64,000 nucleotides of DNA from Paucimonas sp036675285. GTDB lineage: Bacteria > Pseudomonadota > Gammaproteobacteria > Burkholderiales > Burkholderiaceae_D. Where the stretch lies: contig JAKFFK010000245.1 in assembly GCA_036675285.1 (NCBI GenBank), forward strand, positions 22,398-86,397, read 5' to 3'. Made by a program: the position numbers and the translations under genes. The notes under the pieces were generated by a model. It worked only from the letters and a program-made list of their open reading frames with translations. It was not told where the DNA came from and made no database searches. This document shows, in pieces, positions 26,022 through 34,931 of the stretch (its first letter is position 1; each line of letters begins with the position of its first letter).

Positions 26022-26102
26022 GTTTATGGTCGGTTTACGAGTTCTGCTTTATCATATAGTGTTTTTGTAAAAATTTCCTTACTCGATTAATAAGACTTAT
26101 CT

Positions 26103-26624
26103 ATGCGACTGCTGTCCCCCATTTTCGTTTCAGCATCGGCATTGAAGCATGCCTTTTGCTTGGCTGCCGCCCTCAGCCTGATGGCTTGTGCAGCCAAAAA
26201 TCCGCGCCTGGAAGCGCCGGCCGCCGCCGGCACCACGGCGAATCAAGCTTCCAGCGGCGTACAGACCAGCAAGCAACGGCGTCTGTTCGGGATTTTTTCA
26301 CCTTATCGGATCGATGTCCAGCAAGGTAACTTTATCTCCCAGGAAATGGTCAACCAGCTCAAGCCCGGCATGACTGAGGATCAGGTCCGGTTTGTTCTGG
26401 GAACCCCGTTGCTAACCGATATTTTCCATGCCGACCGCTGGGATTACGTATTCCGTCTCGAAAAAGGCAATGGCGACGTATTCCGCAGCCATGTCATTGT
26501 GCATTTCAAGGATAAGCGCATGGACAGGGTGGATGGCGGCGACTTGCCAAGCGAGCAGGATTACCTGGCCCTGATTGCCGGCACCAAGGCAACGCCGAAA
26601 GCGCCGACAGCAACTGTAAAATAA
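26103..26624 (+). CDS. bamE: Outer-membrane assembly lipoprotein BamE (OmlA/SmpA)
   Basis: A 173-residue lipoprotein of the BAM complex that folds beta-barrel proteins into the outer membrane. Signal peptide with lipobox LMAC (Cys29), then SPYRIDVQQGNFISQEMV, LKPGMTEDQVRFVLGTPLL and FHADRWDYVFRLEKG, the SmpA/OmlA core. Acidic-to-Ala-rich C-terminal tail. Divergent from fur and 25 bases upstream of dapB. Confidence 0.93.
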   Translation: MRLLSPIFVSASALKHAFCLAAALSLMACAAKNPRLEAPAAAGTTANQASSGVQTSKQRRLFGIFSPYRIDVQQGNFISQEMVNQLKPGMTEDQVRFVLGTPLLTDIFHADRWDYVFRLEKGNGDVFRSHVIVHFKDKRMDRVDGGDLPSEQDYLALIAGTKATPKAPTATVK

Positions 26625-26649
26625 TAAATTGACAACACCAACCAGCCTC

Positions 26650-27453
26650 ATGACTCCATTAAAAATCGCCATTGCCGGCGCTTCCGGCCGCATGGGTCGC
26701 ATGTTAATCGAAGCCGTGCAGGAAGCCGATGACGCGATCCTGGCCGGCGCGCTCGACATTCCGGGCCCCAATATCGGCCTTGATGCCACCGCTTTTGCCG
26801 GCCAGCCCTGCGGCGTGGCGATCGAGTCCGAGCTTGCCAAAGGCTTGGCCGACGCAGACATCCTGATCGATTTCACGCGTCCCGAAGGCACGCTGCAGCA
26901 CCTGGCATATTGCGCCGCGCACGGCATCAAGATGATTATCGGCACCACCGGCTTCGATGAAGCCGGCAAGGCGGCGATTGCCGCTGCCAGTCAAAAAACC
27001 GCGATCATGTTTGCCCCTAACATGAGTGTCGGCGTGAATGTGACGATGAAGCTGCTGGAGATGGCGGCCAAAAGTTTTTCCGAAGGCTACGATATCGAAA
27101 TCATCGAAGCTCACCACCGCCACAAGGTCGATGCGCCGAGCGGCACCGCGATCAAGATGGGCGAAGTGGTCGCCGGCGCGCTCGGACGCGACTTGAAGGA
27201 AGTTGGCGTCTTTGCGCGCGAAGGCGTGACCGGACCGCGCGACCCGTCGTCGATCGGCTTTGCCACGATCCGCGGCGGCGACATTGTCGGCGACCATACT
27301 GTGCTGTTTGCTGGCATCGGCGAACGGATTGAAATTTCCCATAAATCGTCCAGCCGGGTCACCTATGCACATGGCAGCCTGCGGGCGGCGCGCTTTTTGG
27401 CCGACAAGCCAACCGGGCTGTTCGACATGCAGGACGTCTTGGGACTGCGATAA
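26650..27453 (+). CDS. dapB: 4-hydroxy-tetrahydrodipicolinate reductase
   Basis: A 267-residue enzyme of lysine and diaminopimelate synthesis. The NAD(P)-binding start is KIAIAGASGRMGRML; catalytic motif EAHHRHKVDAPSGTA and the GTTGFD loop are intact. The ATG at 26650 is preferred to the TTG at 26629 because it gives the family N-terminus; the TTG would lie 4 bases after the bamE stop and cannot be excluded. Confidence 0.94.
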   Translation: MTPLKIAIAGASGRMGRMLIEAVQEADDAILAGALDIPGPNIGLDATAFAGQPCGVAIESELAKGLADADILIDFTRPEGTLQHLAYCAAHGIKMIIGTTGFDEAGKAAIAAASQKTAIMFAPNMSVGVNVTMKLLEMAAKSFSEGYDIEIIEAHHRHKVDAPSGTAIKMGEVVAGALGRDLKEVGVFAREGVTGPRDPSSIGFATIRGGDIVGDHTVLFAGIGERIEISHKSSSRVTYAHGSLRAARFLADKPTGLFDMQDVLGLR

Positions 27454-27565
27454 GCCAAAGAGCGCGGTTGCGGCGCCAAGCTGGCGCAGCGCCTGCGCCA
27501 GAAACCCATGGTTTGCGGTTTTTCCGGTATAAGTTAACACCACCAACTTTCGGCAGCAGACAGAC

Positions 27566-28258
27566 ATGAATCCAAGCACAGCCAGTTCCAACCTCGGTTT
27601 TGCCCATTACTGGGCGCAGGGCGATGCCGTCTCGCATGCGGTCGCCTATGCGCTGCTACTGATGTCGATTGCCAGCTGGTATTACATCCTGTCCAAGGCA
27701 TGGAGCTCCTGGCGCATCCGCAAAAGCGCCAAAACCCTGGAGGCCTTCTGGACTGCACCGACCCTGAATGACGCAGTGGCGCTGATCCGCAAGGCTGACC
27801 CGGAAAACGTCTACACGCCGCTGGCTGCCCAAGGCGCCCAGGCCGCCAATGTCAACGCCCAGGCCGGCTCGCTGAATGCCAATACCGATCCGGGCGAGCT
27901 GATCACCCGCACACTGCGCCAGGAAATCAACCGGGTCGCCGCGCGCCTGGAAAACGGCTTGACGCTGCTGGCTTCGGTCGGCTCGACTGCGCCTTTCGTC
28001 GGCCTGTTCGGCACGGTCTGGGGCATTTACCATGCGCTGATGGCAGTATCGTCCACCGGCACGGTACAAATCGACAAGGTCGCCGGACCGGTCGGCGAAG
28101 CGCTGATCATGACCGCGCTCGGCCTGGTGGTGGCGATTCCGGCAGTACTGGCCTACAACGCCTTTACCCGCGTCAACCGGGTCACGCTGGCGGAACTCGA
28201 TGGCTTTGCGCATGACCTGCATGCCTACCTGACCACCGGCACGCGGGTCGGAAGGTAA
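27566..28258 (+). CDS. exbB: MotA/TolQ/ExbB proton channel family protein
   Basis: A 230-residue inner-membrane protein that, with ExbD, uses the proton gradient to energise TonB or a related envelope system. Three membrane segments are seen: near residues 20-40, and the pair around LASVGSTAPFVGLFGTVWGI and EALIMTALGLVVAIPAVLAYN, with the conserved cytoplasmic loop between. It is separated from exbD by 124 bases that hold a repeat. No tonB gene is in the window. Confidence 0.9.
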   Translation: MNPSTASSNLGFAHYWAQGDAVSHAVAYALLLMSIASWYYILSKAWSSWRIRKSAKTLEAFWTAPTLNDAVALIRKADPENVYTPLAAQGAQAANVNAQAGSLNANTDPGELITRTLRQEINRVAARLENGLTLLASVGSTAPFVGLFGTVWGIYHALMAVSSTGTVQIDKVAGPVGEALIMTALGLVVAIPAVLAYNAFTRVNRVTLAELDGFAHDLHAYLTTGTRVGR

Positions 28259-28264
28259 CTAATT

Positions 28265-28369
28265 GCGGGACAGAGTTTATGAGGCGCCGCCGTGCGCCGA
28301 ATTACTCTGTCCCCAACTGACTAGAATGCGGGAAAGAGTTAAGCGCAGCGTTACTCTGTCCTCAACTGA
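28265..28369. repeat. Two tandem GACAGAGT hairpin repeats between exbB and exbD
   Basis: Unit 1 (28265-28320) and unit 2 (28328-28369) both begin GCGGGA(C/A)AGAGTT and end ACTCTGTCC(C/T)CAACTGA. In unit 1 GGGACAGAGT (28267-28276) pairs perfectly with ACTCTGTCCC (28304-28313). Unit 2 is shorter, with one mismatch in the stem. It fills nearly all of the exbB-exbD gap and looks like a dispersed REP-type family member. Confidence 0.75.
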
Positions 28370-28382
28370 TTAAGGAAACCCC

Positions 28383-28814
28383 ATGGCATTCGGCGGATTC
28401 AACAACAACCAGCAAGCCGGCCCGATGGCCGACATCAATGTCACGCCGATGGTCGACGTGATGCTGGTGCTGCTGGTGATTTTCATCATCACCGCGCCGC
28501 TGTTTACCCACGCCATCAAGCTCGACCTGCCGACCGCCCAAGCCGCACCGGCGCCGCAAAAACCTGAAACCATCTCGCTATCGATCAATGGCGAAGGCGC
28601 AATCTTCTGGAATAACGACACGATCACGCTCAAGGATCTCGATACCCGATTGCAAAGCGCAGCCAAGAGCGCGCCGCAGCCGGAATTGCAGCTGCGCGCC
28701 GACAAGGCAACCCGCTACGAAATGATTGCCCAGGTCATGTCGGCGGCCCAGTCCAATGGCCTGACCAAGATCGGTTTTGTGACCGAGCCCCAGCCAGACC
28801 AGCCGAAAAAGTGA
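28383..28814 (+). CDS. exbD: ExbD/TolR-family biopolymer transport protein
   Basis: A 143-residue protein: short cytoplasmic start (MAFGGFNNNQQAGPMADI), a membrane segment with the essential Asp (NVTPMVDVMLVLLVIFIITA), then a periplasmic domain (IKLDLPTAQAAPAPQKPE... LRADKATRYEMIAQVMSAAQ). It forms the stator with ExbB. Ribosome site AAGGAAACCCC. Followed four bases later by a barstar-family gene. Confidence 0.92.
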   Translation: MAFGGFNNNQQAGPMADINVTPMVDVMLVLLVIFIITAPLFTHAIKLDLPTAQAAPAPQKPETISLSINGEGAIFWNNDTITLKDLDTRLQSAAKSAPQPELQLRADKATRYEMIAQVMSAAQSNGLTKIGFVTEPQPDQPKK

Positions 28815-28818
28815 CGCC

Positions 28819-29145
28819 ATGGCCCAAGTCCAGTTAAACGGCGCAGGCATCACCGACTGGTCCTCCTTCCATGCGGCTTGCAAGGAGGCGTTCGGCTTTC
28901 CGGATTTTTACGGCAACAACATGGATGCCTGGATCGATTGCCTGAGTTACCTGCGCGATGACGAAGGCATGACGCGTTACCGGCTGGCGCCGGATGAAAT
29001 ACTGGAAATCGAGGTGAGCCATTCCGCGCTGCTGCAACAGCAGGCGCCGGAAATCGCCGGGGCACTTGCCGACTGCGTCGAGTTTATCAATGACCGCTAC
29101 GCCGATTACGGCGAAAAACCCGCATTGAAACTCGTACTGCGCTGA
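28819..29145 (+). CDS. Barstar-family protein
   Basis: A 108-residue acidic protein resembling the barstar family, whose prototype inhibits the ribonuclease barnase. The FGFPDFYGNNMDAWIDCL segment contains the conserved FYGxNxxAxxD pattern, and the C-terminus has FINDRYADYGEKPALKLVL. No barnase-like gene is adjacent, and it sits between exbD and leuS, four bases after exbD. It could be an orphan antitoxin or have taken on another role; not resolvable here. Confidence 0.78.
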   Translation: MAQVQLNGAGITDWSSFHAACKEAFGFPDFYGNNMDAWIDCLSYLRDDEGMTRYRLAPDEILEIEVSHSALLQQQAPEIAGALADCVEFINDRYADYGEKPALKLVLR

Positions 29146-29240
29146 TTTCTCAGTAAAATCCGGCGTTCTGCCATCTCCTAAGCCAGGGCCCGAACCAGTA
29201 TAATGCCTGGTTCAACTCCACTTTTCCGGCACCATCCGTC

Positions 29241-31982
29241 ATGCAAGACAAATACAGCCCCGCCGACGTCGAAAAATCGGCACAAAACCATTGGCAAGCA
29301 ATCGACGCCTATCGCGCCGTCGAACACGCGAAAGACAAGAACGGCCAGGACAAGAAAAAATTCTATGCCTGCTCGATGCTGCCCTACCCGTCCGGCAAGC
29401 TGCACATGGGCCATGTGCGCAACTACACCATCAATGACGTGATGTACCGCTACCTGCGGATGAATGGCTATAACGTCCTGATGCCGATGGGTTGGGATGC
29501 ATTCGGCATGCCAGCCGAGAATGCGGCCATGGCCAATGGCGTGCCGCCGGCCCAATGGACCTATTCGAACATCGAGCACATGAAGCAGCAGATGCAGTCG
29601 ATGGGACTGGCAATCGACTGGTCGCGCGAAATGACCGCCTGCCGCCCCGAGTATTACAAATGGAACCAGTGGATGTTCCTGAAAATGCTCGAAAAAGGCA
29701 TCATCTACAAGAAAACCGGCACCGTGAACTGGGACCCGATCGACCAGACCGTGCTGGCCAACGAGCAAGTCATCGACGGTCGCGGCTGGCGTTCCGGCGC
29801 GCTGATTGAGAAACGCGAAATCCCGATGTATTACGCGAAGATCACTTCGTATGCGGAAGAGCTGCTCGACTTTGTCGACAACAAGCTGCCGGGCTGGCCG
29901 GAACGCGTGCGCATCATGCAGGCCAACTGGATCGGCAAATCCACCGGCGTCAGATTCGCCTTTCCTTATGATTTGACCGATCCGGTCAACCGCACTCACC
30001 TTCCCCTTCAAGGGGAAGGTCGGGATGGGGATGGGTTGCCGCCGCAAGGCAAGCTGTGGGTATTTACCACCCGCGCCGACACCATCATGGGCGTGACCTT
30101 TTGCGCAGTGGCGCCGGAACATGCGCTGGCGACACATGCTGCGCATTCGAATCCGGCGCTGGCCGCCTTCATTGCCGAATGCAAGCTGGGCAGCGTGATC
30201 GAAGCCGACATGGCGACGATGGAAAAGAAAGGCATGCCGACCGGCCTGTTCGTGACCCACCCGCTGACCGGCAAACAAGTCGAAGTCTGGGTCGGCAATT
30301 ACGTGCTGATCACTTATGGCGACGGCGCCGTGATGGGCGTACCGGCACATGACGAGCGCGACTTTGCATTTGCGAAAAAATACAATCTGCCGATCCAGCC
30401 GGTCATCGACGTCAATGCGCAAGCCTATTCGCTGGACGCCTGGCAGGAATGGTACGCCGACAAGGAACAGGGCCGCTGCATTCATTCCGGCAAATATGAC
30501 GGCTTGAATTATCCTGCCGCAATCGATGCGATTGCCGCCGACTTGGCCGCGCTCGGCCTGGGCGAAAAGAAGATCACTTATCGCCTGCGCGACTGGGGCA
30601 TTTCGCGCCAGCGCTACTGGGGCACGCCGATCCCGATCATCCACTGCGCCGCCTGCGGCGACGTGCCGGTGCCGGAACAGGATTTGCCGGTGGTGCTGCC
30701 GGAAGATTGCGTGCCGGACGGCAGCGGCAATCCATTGAACAAGCATGAAAAATTCCTGCATGTCGATTGCCCGAAGTGCGGGCAAGCTGCGCGGCGCGAA
30801 ACCGACACCATGGATACTTTCGTCGATTCATCCTGGTATTACATGCGCTATACCTCGCCGGCCGGCACACCCGGCCGTGTCGACAAGATGGTCGACGAGC
30901 GCAACGACTACTGGATGCCAATGGACCAGTATATCGGCGGCATCGAGCATGCGGTGTTGCACCTGCTGTATGCGCGCTTCTGGACCAAGGTGATGCGCGA
31001 TTTCGGCCTGGTCAAATTCGACGAACCGTTCGTCAACCTGCTCACCCAGGGCATGGTGCTCAACGAAACTTATTACCGCGAAGATGCGGCAGGCAAAAAA
31101 ACCTGGTTCAATCCGGCAGACGTCGAATTGACGCTCGACGACAAGGGCCGTCCGCAGGGCGCCACACTCAAAACCGATGGCGTCAAGGTCGAAATCGGCG
31201 GCACTGAAAAAATGTCGAAGTCGAAAAACAACGGCATCGACCCGCAGGCGCAGATTAGCCAATTCGGCGCCGACACCGCGCGCCTGTTTACCATGTTCGC
31301 ATCGCCGCCGGAACAGACGCTGGAATGGTCGGGCGCCGGCGTCGAAGGCGCCAACCGTTTCCTGAAGCGGGTGTGGAGCTATGCATACGCGCAAGTGCCG
31401 CGTCTTTCCGTCGTGCTGAAAACCCATCCCCATCCCAACCTTCCCCTTGAAGGGGAAGGTGAGAAATGGGCGCACGCGCCTGACTCGGTGAAAGCCTTGC
31501 GGCGCGAAATCCACAAGATCCTGCAACAGGCCGACCATGACTTCAAGCGCATCCAGTACAACACGGTGGTGTCAGCCTGCATGAAAATGCTGAATACGCT
31601 GGAAGGCGCCAAGCTTGACGATGCTGCTGCATCGAACGCTGTCATCGCTGAAGGCTTGTCGATTTTCCTGCGGTTGCTGAATCCGGTCGCGCCGCACATC
31701 ACCCATGTGCTGTGGCAGGAAACCGGCCTTGCAAAAACCCATGGCGATATTCTGGATGCAGCCTGGCCGCAAGTCGACCCGGCGGCGCTGGAACAGTCGG
31801 AGCTGGAACTGATGGTACAGGTCAACGGCAAGCTGCGCGGCAGCATCAAGGTCGCCAAGGATGCCGACAAGGCAAGCATCGAAGCCGCCGCACTGGCCAA
31901 TGAAAATGTGCGCAAGTATGTCGAAGGCACGCCGAAAAAGATCATCGTGGTGCCCGGCAAGCTGGTCAATATTGTCGCTTAA
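29241..31982 (+). CDS. leuS: Leucyl-tRNA synthetase with two in-frame repeat insertions
   Basis: A 913-residue class Ia aminoacyl-tRNA synthetase charging tRNA-Leu. HIGH motif HMGH at 55-58, KMSKS at 657-661, CP1 editing domain with TTRADTIMG. Bacterial LeuS of this type is usually about 860-870 residues. Part of the extra length comes from two copies of one 43-base palindromic element, read in frame as LPLQGEG near residue 255 (just before the editing domain's TTRADT strand) and LPLEGEG near 735 (start of the anticodon-binding domain). The frame stays open, so the gene is presumably functional. Followed by lptE 2 bases later. Confidence 0.97.
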   Translation: MQDKYSPADVEKSAQNHWQAIDAYRAVEHAKDKNGQDKKKFYACSMLPYPSGKLHMGHVRNYTINDVMYRYLRMNGYNVLMPMGWDAFGMPAENAAMANGVPPAQWTYSNIEHMKQQMQSMGLAIDWSREMTACRPEYYKWNQWMFLKMLEKGIIYKKTGTVNWDPIDQTVLANEQVIDGRGWRSGALIEKREIPMYYAKITSYAEELLDFVDNKLPGWPERVRIMQANWIGKSTGVRFAFPYDLTDPVNRTHLPLQGEGRDGDGLPPQGKLWVFTTRADTIMGVTFCAVAPEHALATHAAHSNPALAAFIAECKLGSVIEADMATMEKKGMPTGLFVTHPLTGKQVEVWVGNYVLITYGDGAVMGVPAHDERDFAFAKKYNLPIQPVIDVNAQAYSLDAWQEWYADKEQGRCIHSGKYDGLNYPAAIDAIAADLAALGLGEKKITYRLRDWGISRQRYWGTPIPIIHCAACGDVPVPEQDLPVVLPEDCVPDGSGNPLNKHEKFLHVDCPKCGQAARRETDTMDTFVDSSWYYMRYTSPAGTPGRVDKMVDERNDYWMPMDQYIGGIEHAVLHLLYARFWTKVMRDFGLVKFDEPFVNLLTQGMVLNETYYREDAAGKKTWFNPADVELTLDDKGRPQGATLKTDGVKVEIGGTEKMSKSKNNGIDPQAQISQFGADTARLFTMFASPPEQTLEWSGAGVEGANRFLKRVWSYAYAQVPRLSVVLKTHPHPNLPLEGEGEKWAHAPDSVKALRREIHKILQQADHDFKRIQYNTVVSACMKMLNTLEGAKLDDAAASNAVIAEGLSIFLRLLNPVAPHITHVLWQETGLAKTHGDILDAAWPQVDPAALEQSELELMVQVNGKLRGSIKVAKDADKASIEAAALANENVRKYVEGTPKKIIVVPGKLVNIVA
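29995..30037 (+). repeat. 43-base palindromic element, copy 1, inside leuS
   Basis: Starts CTCACC, then the 23-base core ACCTTCCCCTT-C-AAGGGGAAGGT (29998-30020, 11-base arms, one central base), then CGGGATGGGGATGGGTT. It is the reverse complement of copy 2 with a single base difference (30021 C against T). Translated in leuS as THLPLQGEGRDGDGL. Confidence 0.92.
31421..31463 (-). repeat. 43-base palindromic element, copy 2, inside leuS (opposite orientation)
   Basis: Reads AACCCATCCCCATCCC, then AACCTTCCCCTT-G-AAGGGGAAGGT and GAG. Reverse-complemented it matches copy 1 at 42 of 43 positions. Translated as THPHPNLPLEGEGE, so both orientations are open in the leuS frame. Confidence 0.92.
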
Positions 31983-31984
31983 GG

Positions 31985-32533
31985 ATGAGGATGAAGATGC
32001 CGATGAAACGCCGCACTGCGCTCACCCTGCTGGCCAGCTTGGCCGGCGCCTCCGTGCTGTCTGCCTGCGGCTTTCGCTTGCGCGGCGCCGACGGCGCGGC
32101 CAGCCTGCCGTTCAAGACGATTTACCTGGGCTTTGCAGAGAATTCGGCGCTGGGTACGGAATTGAAACGCTATATTCGCGCCGGCAGCGGCACCCAGGTC
32201 GTAGCCGACCCCAAGGCCGCCGAAGCCATTCTGGAAGTCTTGTCGGAATCCCGGGAAGAAACCATCCTGTCGCTCAACAGCCAGGGCCGTATCCGTGAGC
32301 TATCGCTGTTTTACAAGTTCGGCTTCCGGGTCAGGGATGCCGGCGGCAAGGAATTGCTGGCGCCCACCAACGTCGTGCTCAAGCGCGACATGAGCTTCAA
32401 TGAAGCGCAGGTGCTGGCCAAGGAAGGCGAGAAAACCATGCTGTACCGCGACATGCAGTCGGACCTGGTGCAACAGATTCTGCGCCGGCTTGCCGTGCTT
32501 AACCCGGCGCAAGCTGCGCCAGCGAAAAGTTAA
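31985..32533 (+). CDS. lptE: LPS-assembly lipoprotein LptE
   Basis: A 182-residue outer-membrane lipoprotein, partner of LptD in inserting lipopolysaccharide into the outer leaflet. Signal peptide with lipobox LSAC (Cys28), then GFRLRGADGAASLPFKTIYL, the usual LptE/RlpB start. Several Met codons near the start are possible (31985, 31991, 31997, 32003); the signal peptide is kept by any of them. leuS-lptE-holA is a conserved order in proteobacteria. Confidence 0.92.
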   Translation: MRMKMPMKRRTALTLLASLAGASVLSACGFRLRGADGAASLPFKTIYLGFAENSALGTELKRYIRAGSGTQVVADPKAAEAILEVLSESREETILSLNSQGRIRELSLFYKFGFRVRDAGGKELLAPTNVVLKRDMSFNEAQVLAKEGEKTMLYRDMQSDLVQQILRRLAVLNPAQAAPAKS

Positions 32534-32590
32534 TCATCCGTACCGGACACGAAATACGCTGTATACACACCATTGACGAGAGGATGGGCT

Positions 32591-33610
32591 ATGCAGTTGC
32601 GCATCGATGCCCTTGAGCCGCATTTAGGCAAGCCGCTGGCGCCGCTGTATGTGATCAGCAGTGACGAGCATTTGCTGGCGCTGGAAGCCGCCGACAAGAT
32701 CCGCAAGACTGCGCGCGCGCAAGGCCTGTCGGAACGCGAAGTGCTGGTGGTCGAGCGCAGCTTCAAATGGGGCGCCTTGTTGGAAGCAAACCAGTCGCAA
32801 TCGCTGTTCGGCGACCGCAAGCTGATCGAATTGCGCATACCGACCGGCAAGCCGGGCAAGGATGGCGGTCAAGCCTTGCAGCAATATGCGGCCAGCCTGA
32901 GTCCCGACAATGTCACGCTGATTACCTTGCCGAAACTGGATTGGGCCACGCAAAAGGCGGCTTGGGTTGCCTCCCTGCAGCAAGCCGCCGTGTATATCGA
33001 TATCCCGATGATCGAGCGCGCGCAATTGCCGGCCTGGATCGGTGCCCGGCTGGCTGCACAGCGCCAAAGCGCCGATCGCCAGAGCATCGATTTCATAGCC
33101 GAGCGGGTCGAAGGCAATCTGCTGGCTGCGCACCAGGAAATCCAGAAGCTGGCGCTGCTGCATCCGGAAGGCAAGTTGAGTTTTGAGCAAATCCATGATG
33201 CAGTATTGAATGTTGCCCGCTACGATGTGTTCAAGCTCAATGAAGCGATGCTGGCCGGCGATGCGCCCCGCTTGACGCGCATGCTGGATGGCTTGAAAGG
33301 CGAAGGCGAGGCATTGCCGCTGGTATTGTGGGCGGTTGCCGAAGAAATCCGCACCTTGCTGAAATTAAAATCTGGCACGGCGCAAGGACGACCGCTCGGC
33401 ATGCTACTCAAGGAATACCGGATCTGGGGGCCGCGTGAGCGCTTGATGGAACCGGCCGTGCGACGCCTGAGCCTGGCGACGCTGCAGCAAGCGCTGCAGG
33501 AAGCCGCGCAAATCGATAAGATGGTGAAAGGCTTGCGCGCCAAGGCCTTCGCCGGCGATGCCTGGGATGCGATGCTGCAGCTCGGCTTGAAAATCGCCAC
33601 CGGCAGGTAA
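32591..33610 (+). CDS. holA: DNA polymerase III delta subunit
   Basis: A 339-residue clamp-loader subunit that opens the beta clamp. The N-terminus MQLRIDALEPHLGKPLAPLY followed by VISSDEHLLALEAADKIRK is typical, with later segments NLLAAHQEIQKLALL and AVEGN-like hinges. The ATG at 32591 is preceded by GAGAGG; the open frame also has an upstream TTG, which is less likely. Second-last gene of the bamE-to-proA series. Confidence 0.95.
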   Translation: MQLRIDALEPHLGKPLAPLYVISSDEHLLALEAADKIRKTARAQGLSEREVLVVERSFKWGALLEANQSQSLFGDRKLIELRIPTGKPGKDGGQALQQYAASLSPDNVTLITLPKLDWATQKAAWVASLQQAAVYIDIPMIERAQLPAWIGARLAAQRQSADRQSIDFIAERVEGNLLAAHQEIQKLALLHPEGKLSFEQIHDAVLNVARYDVFKLNEAMLAGDAPRLTRMLDGLKGEGEALPLVLWAVAEEIRTLLKLKSGTAQGRPLGMLLKEYRIWGPRERLMEPAVRRLSLATLQQALQEAAQIDKMVKGLRAKAFAGDAWDAMLQLGLKIATGR

Positions 33611-33653
33611 GGTCCCGCGCTGCCCGTTTGAATTACCGTTATTAATTTTTAAG

Positions 33654-34931
33654 ATGCCAAACATCATGGATATCAAGCAATACATGAATGAAGTCGGCCA
33701 GCGTGCCCGCGCTGCATCGCGCGCGATGGCCAGTGCCGACACCGCTGCCAAGAACCGCGCGCTGACCTTGATCGCCGCCGCCATCCGGCGCGAATCAACT
33801 GTGCTGCGCGCCGCCAACCTGCAGGACTTGGATGCGGCACGGGCCAATGGCATGGAGGCCGCGATGCTCGACCGGCTGACGCTGTCCGACCAGGCCATCG
33901 TCACCATGGCCGAAGGCCTGGAACAGATCGTCGCACTGCCGGACCCGATCGGCGAAATCTCCAATATGAAATACCGCCCGACCGGCATCCAGGTCGGCCA
34001 GATGCGCGTGCCGCTGGGCGTGATCGGCATCATTTACGAAGCCCGCCCGAACGTGACGGTGGATGCGGCCGGCCTGTGCATCAAGAGCGGCAACGCCACC
34101 ATCCTGCGCGGCGGCTCGGAAGCGATCCACTGCAACCAGGCGCTGGCGGCGCTGGTCAAGGAAGGCCTGGCCGGTGCCGGCCTGCCGGCCGATGCAGTGC
34201 AGATTGTCGAGACCACCGACCGCGCTGCAGTCGGCGAGCTGATCACCATGCCGCAGTTTGTCGACGTGATCGTGCCGCGCGGCGGCAAGGGCTTGATCGA
34301 ACGCCTGATGCGCGAATCCAAGGTGCCGATGATCAAGCACCTGGATGGCATCTGCCATGTGTATATCGACGACAAGGCCGATATCGACAAGGCCCTGAAA
34401 ATTGCCTTCAATGCCAAGTGCCACCGCTACGGCACTTGCAATACGATGGAAACATTACTGGTGGCGCAAGGCATCGCGCCACAGGTGCTGCCGGCATTGG
34501 CCCGGCTGTACGCCGAGAAACAGGTGGAACTGCGCGCCGACGACCAGGCGCGCGCCATTCTCGCCGGCTATCCGCAACTGGCTGCCGCCACCGAAGAAGA
34601 CTGGGGCACCGAATACCTGGCCGCCATCCTGGCCGTCAAGATCGTGCCCGGCATCAATCAGGCAATTGCCCACATCAACACCTATTCGTCGCAGCACACC
34701 GATGCGATCGTCACCGAAGACTACAGCCGTGCGATGCGCTTTTTGCGCGAAGTCGATTCGGCCTCGGTGATGGTGAATGCCTCGACCCGCTTTGCCGATG
34801 GCTTCGAATACGGGCTGGGCGCGGAAATCGGCATTTCCAACGACAAGCTGCATGCGCGCGGGCCGGTCGGCCTGGAAGGGTTGACCTCGCTGAAGTACGT
34901 GGTATTTGGCCATGGCGAAGTACGGAATTAA
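33654..34931 (+). CDS. proA: Gamma-glutamyl phosphate reductase
   Basis: A 425-residue NADPH enzyme of proline synthesis. Aldehyde-dehydrogenase-like fold with VPLGVIGIIYEARPNVTVDAA, GGSEAIHCNQAL, the catalytic Cys region CHRYGTCNTMETLLV and a C-terminus SLKYVVFGHGEVRN. Either Met1 or Met5 could start. Downstream, the last stretch of the gene is duplicated: a second version of the same C-terminal peptide lies 130 bases later. Confidence 0.97.
   Translation: MPNIMDIKQYMNEVGQRARAASRAMASADTAAKNRALTLIAAAIRRESTVLRAANLQDLDAARANGMEAAMLDRLTLSDQAIVTMAEGLEQIVALPDPIGEISNMKYRPTGIQVGQMRVPLGVIGIIYEARPNVTVDAAGLCIKSGNATILRGGSEAIHCNQALAALVKEGLAGAGLPADAVQIVETTDRAAVGELITMPQFVDVIVPRGGKGLIERLMRESKVPMIKHLDGICHVYIDDKADIDKALKIAFNAKCHRYGTCNTMETLLVAQGIAPQVLPALARLYAEKQVELRADDQARAILAGYPQLAAATEEDWGTEYLAAILAVKIVPGINQAIAHINTYSSQHTDAIVTEDYSRAMRFLREVDSASVMVNASTRFADGFEYGLGAEIGISNDKLHARGPVGLEGLTSLKYVVFGHGEVRN

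Noticed and set aside
26022..26102. Fur box in the fur-bamE divergent region
   Set aside because: No 19-base GATAATGATAATCATTATC-like match; only short AT tracts.
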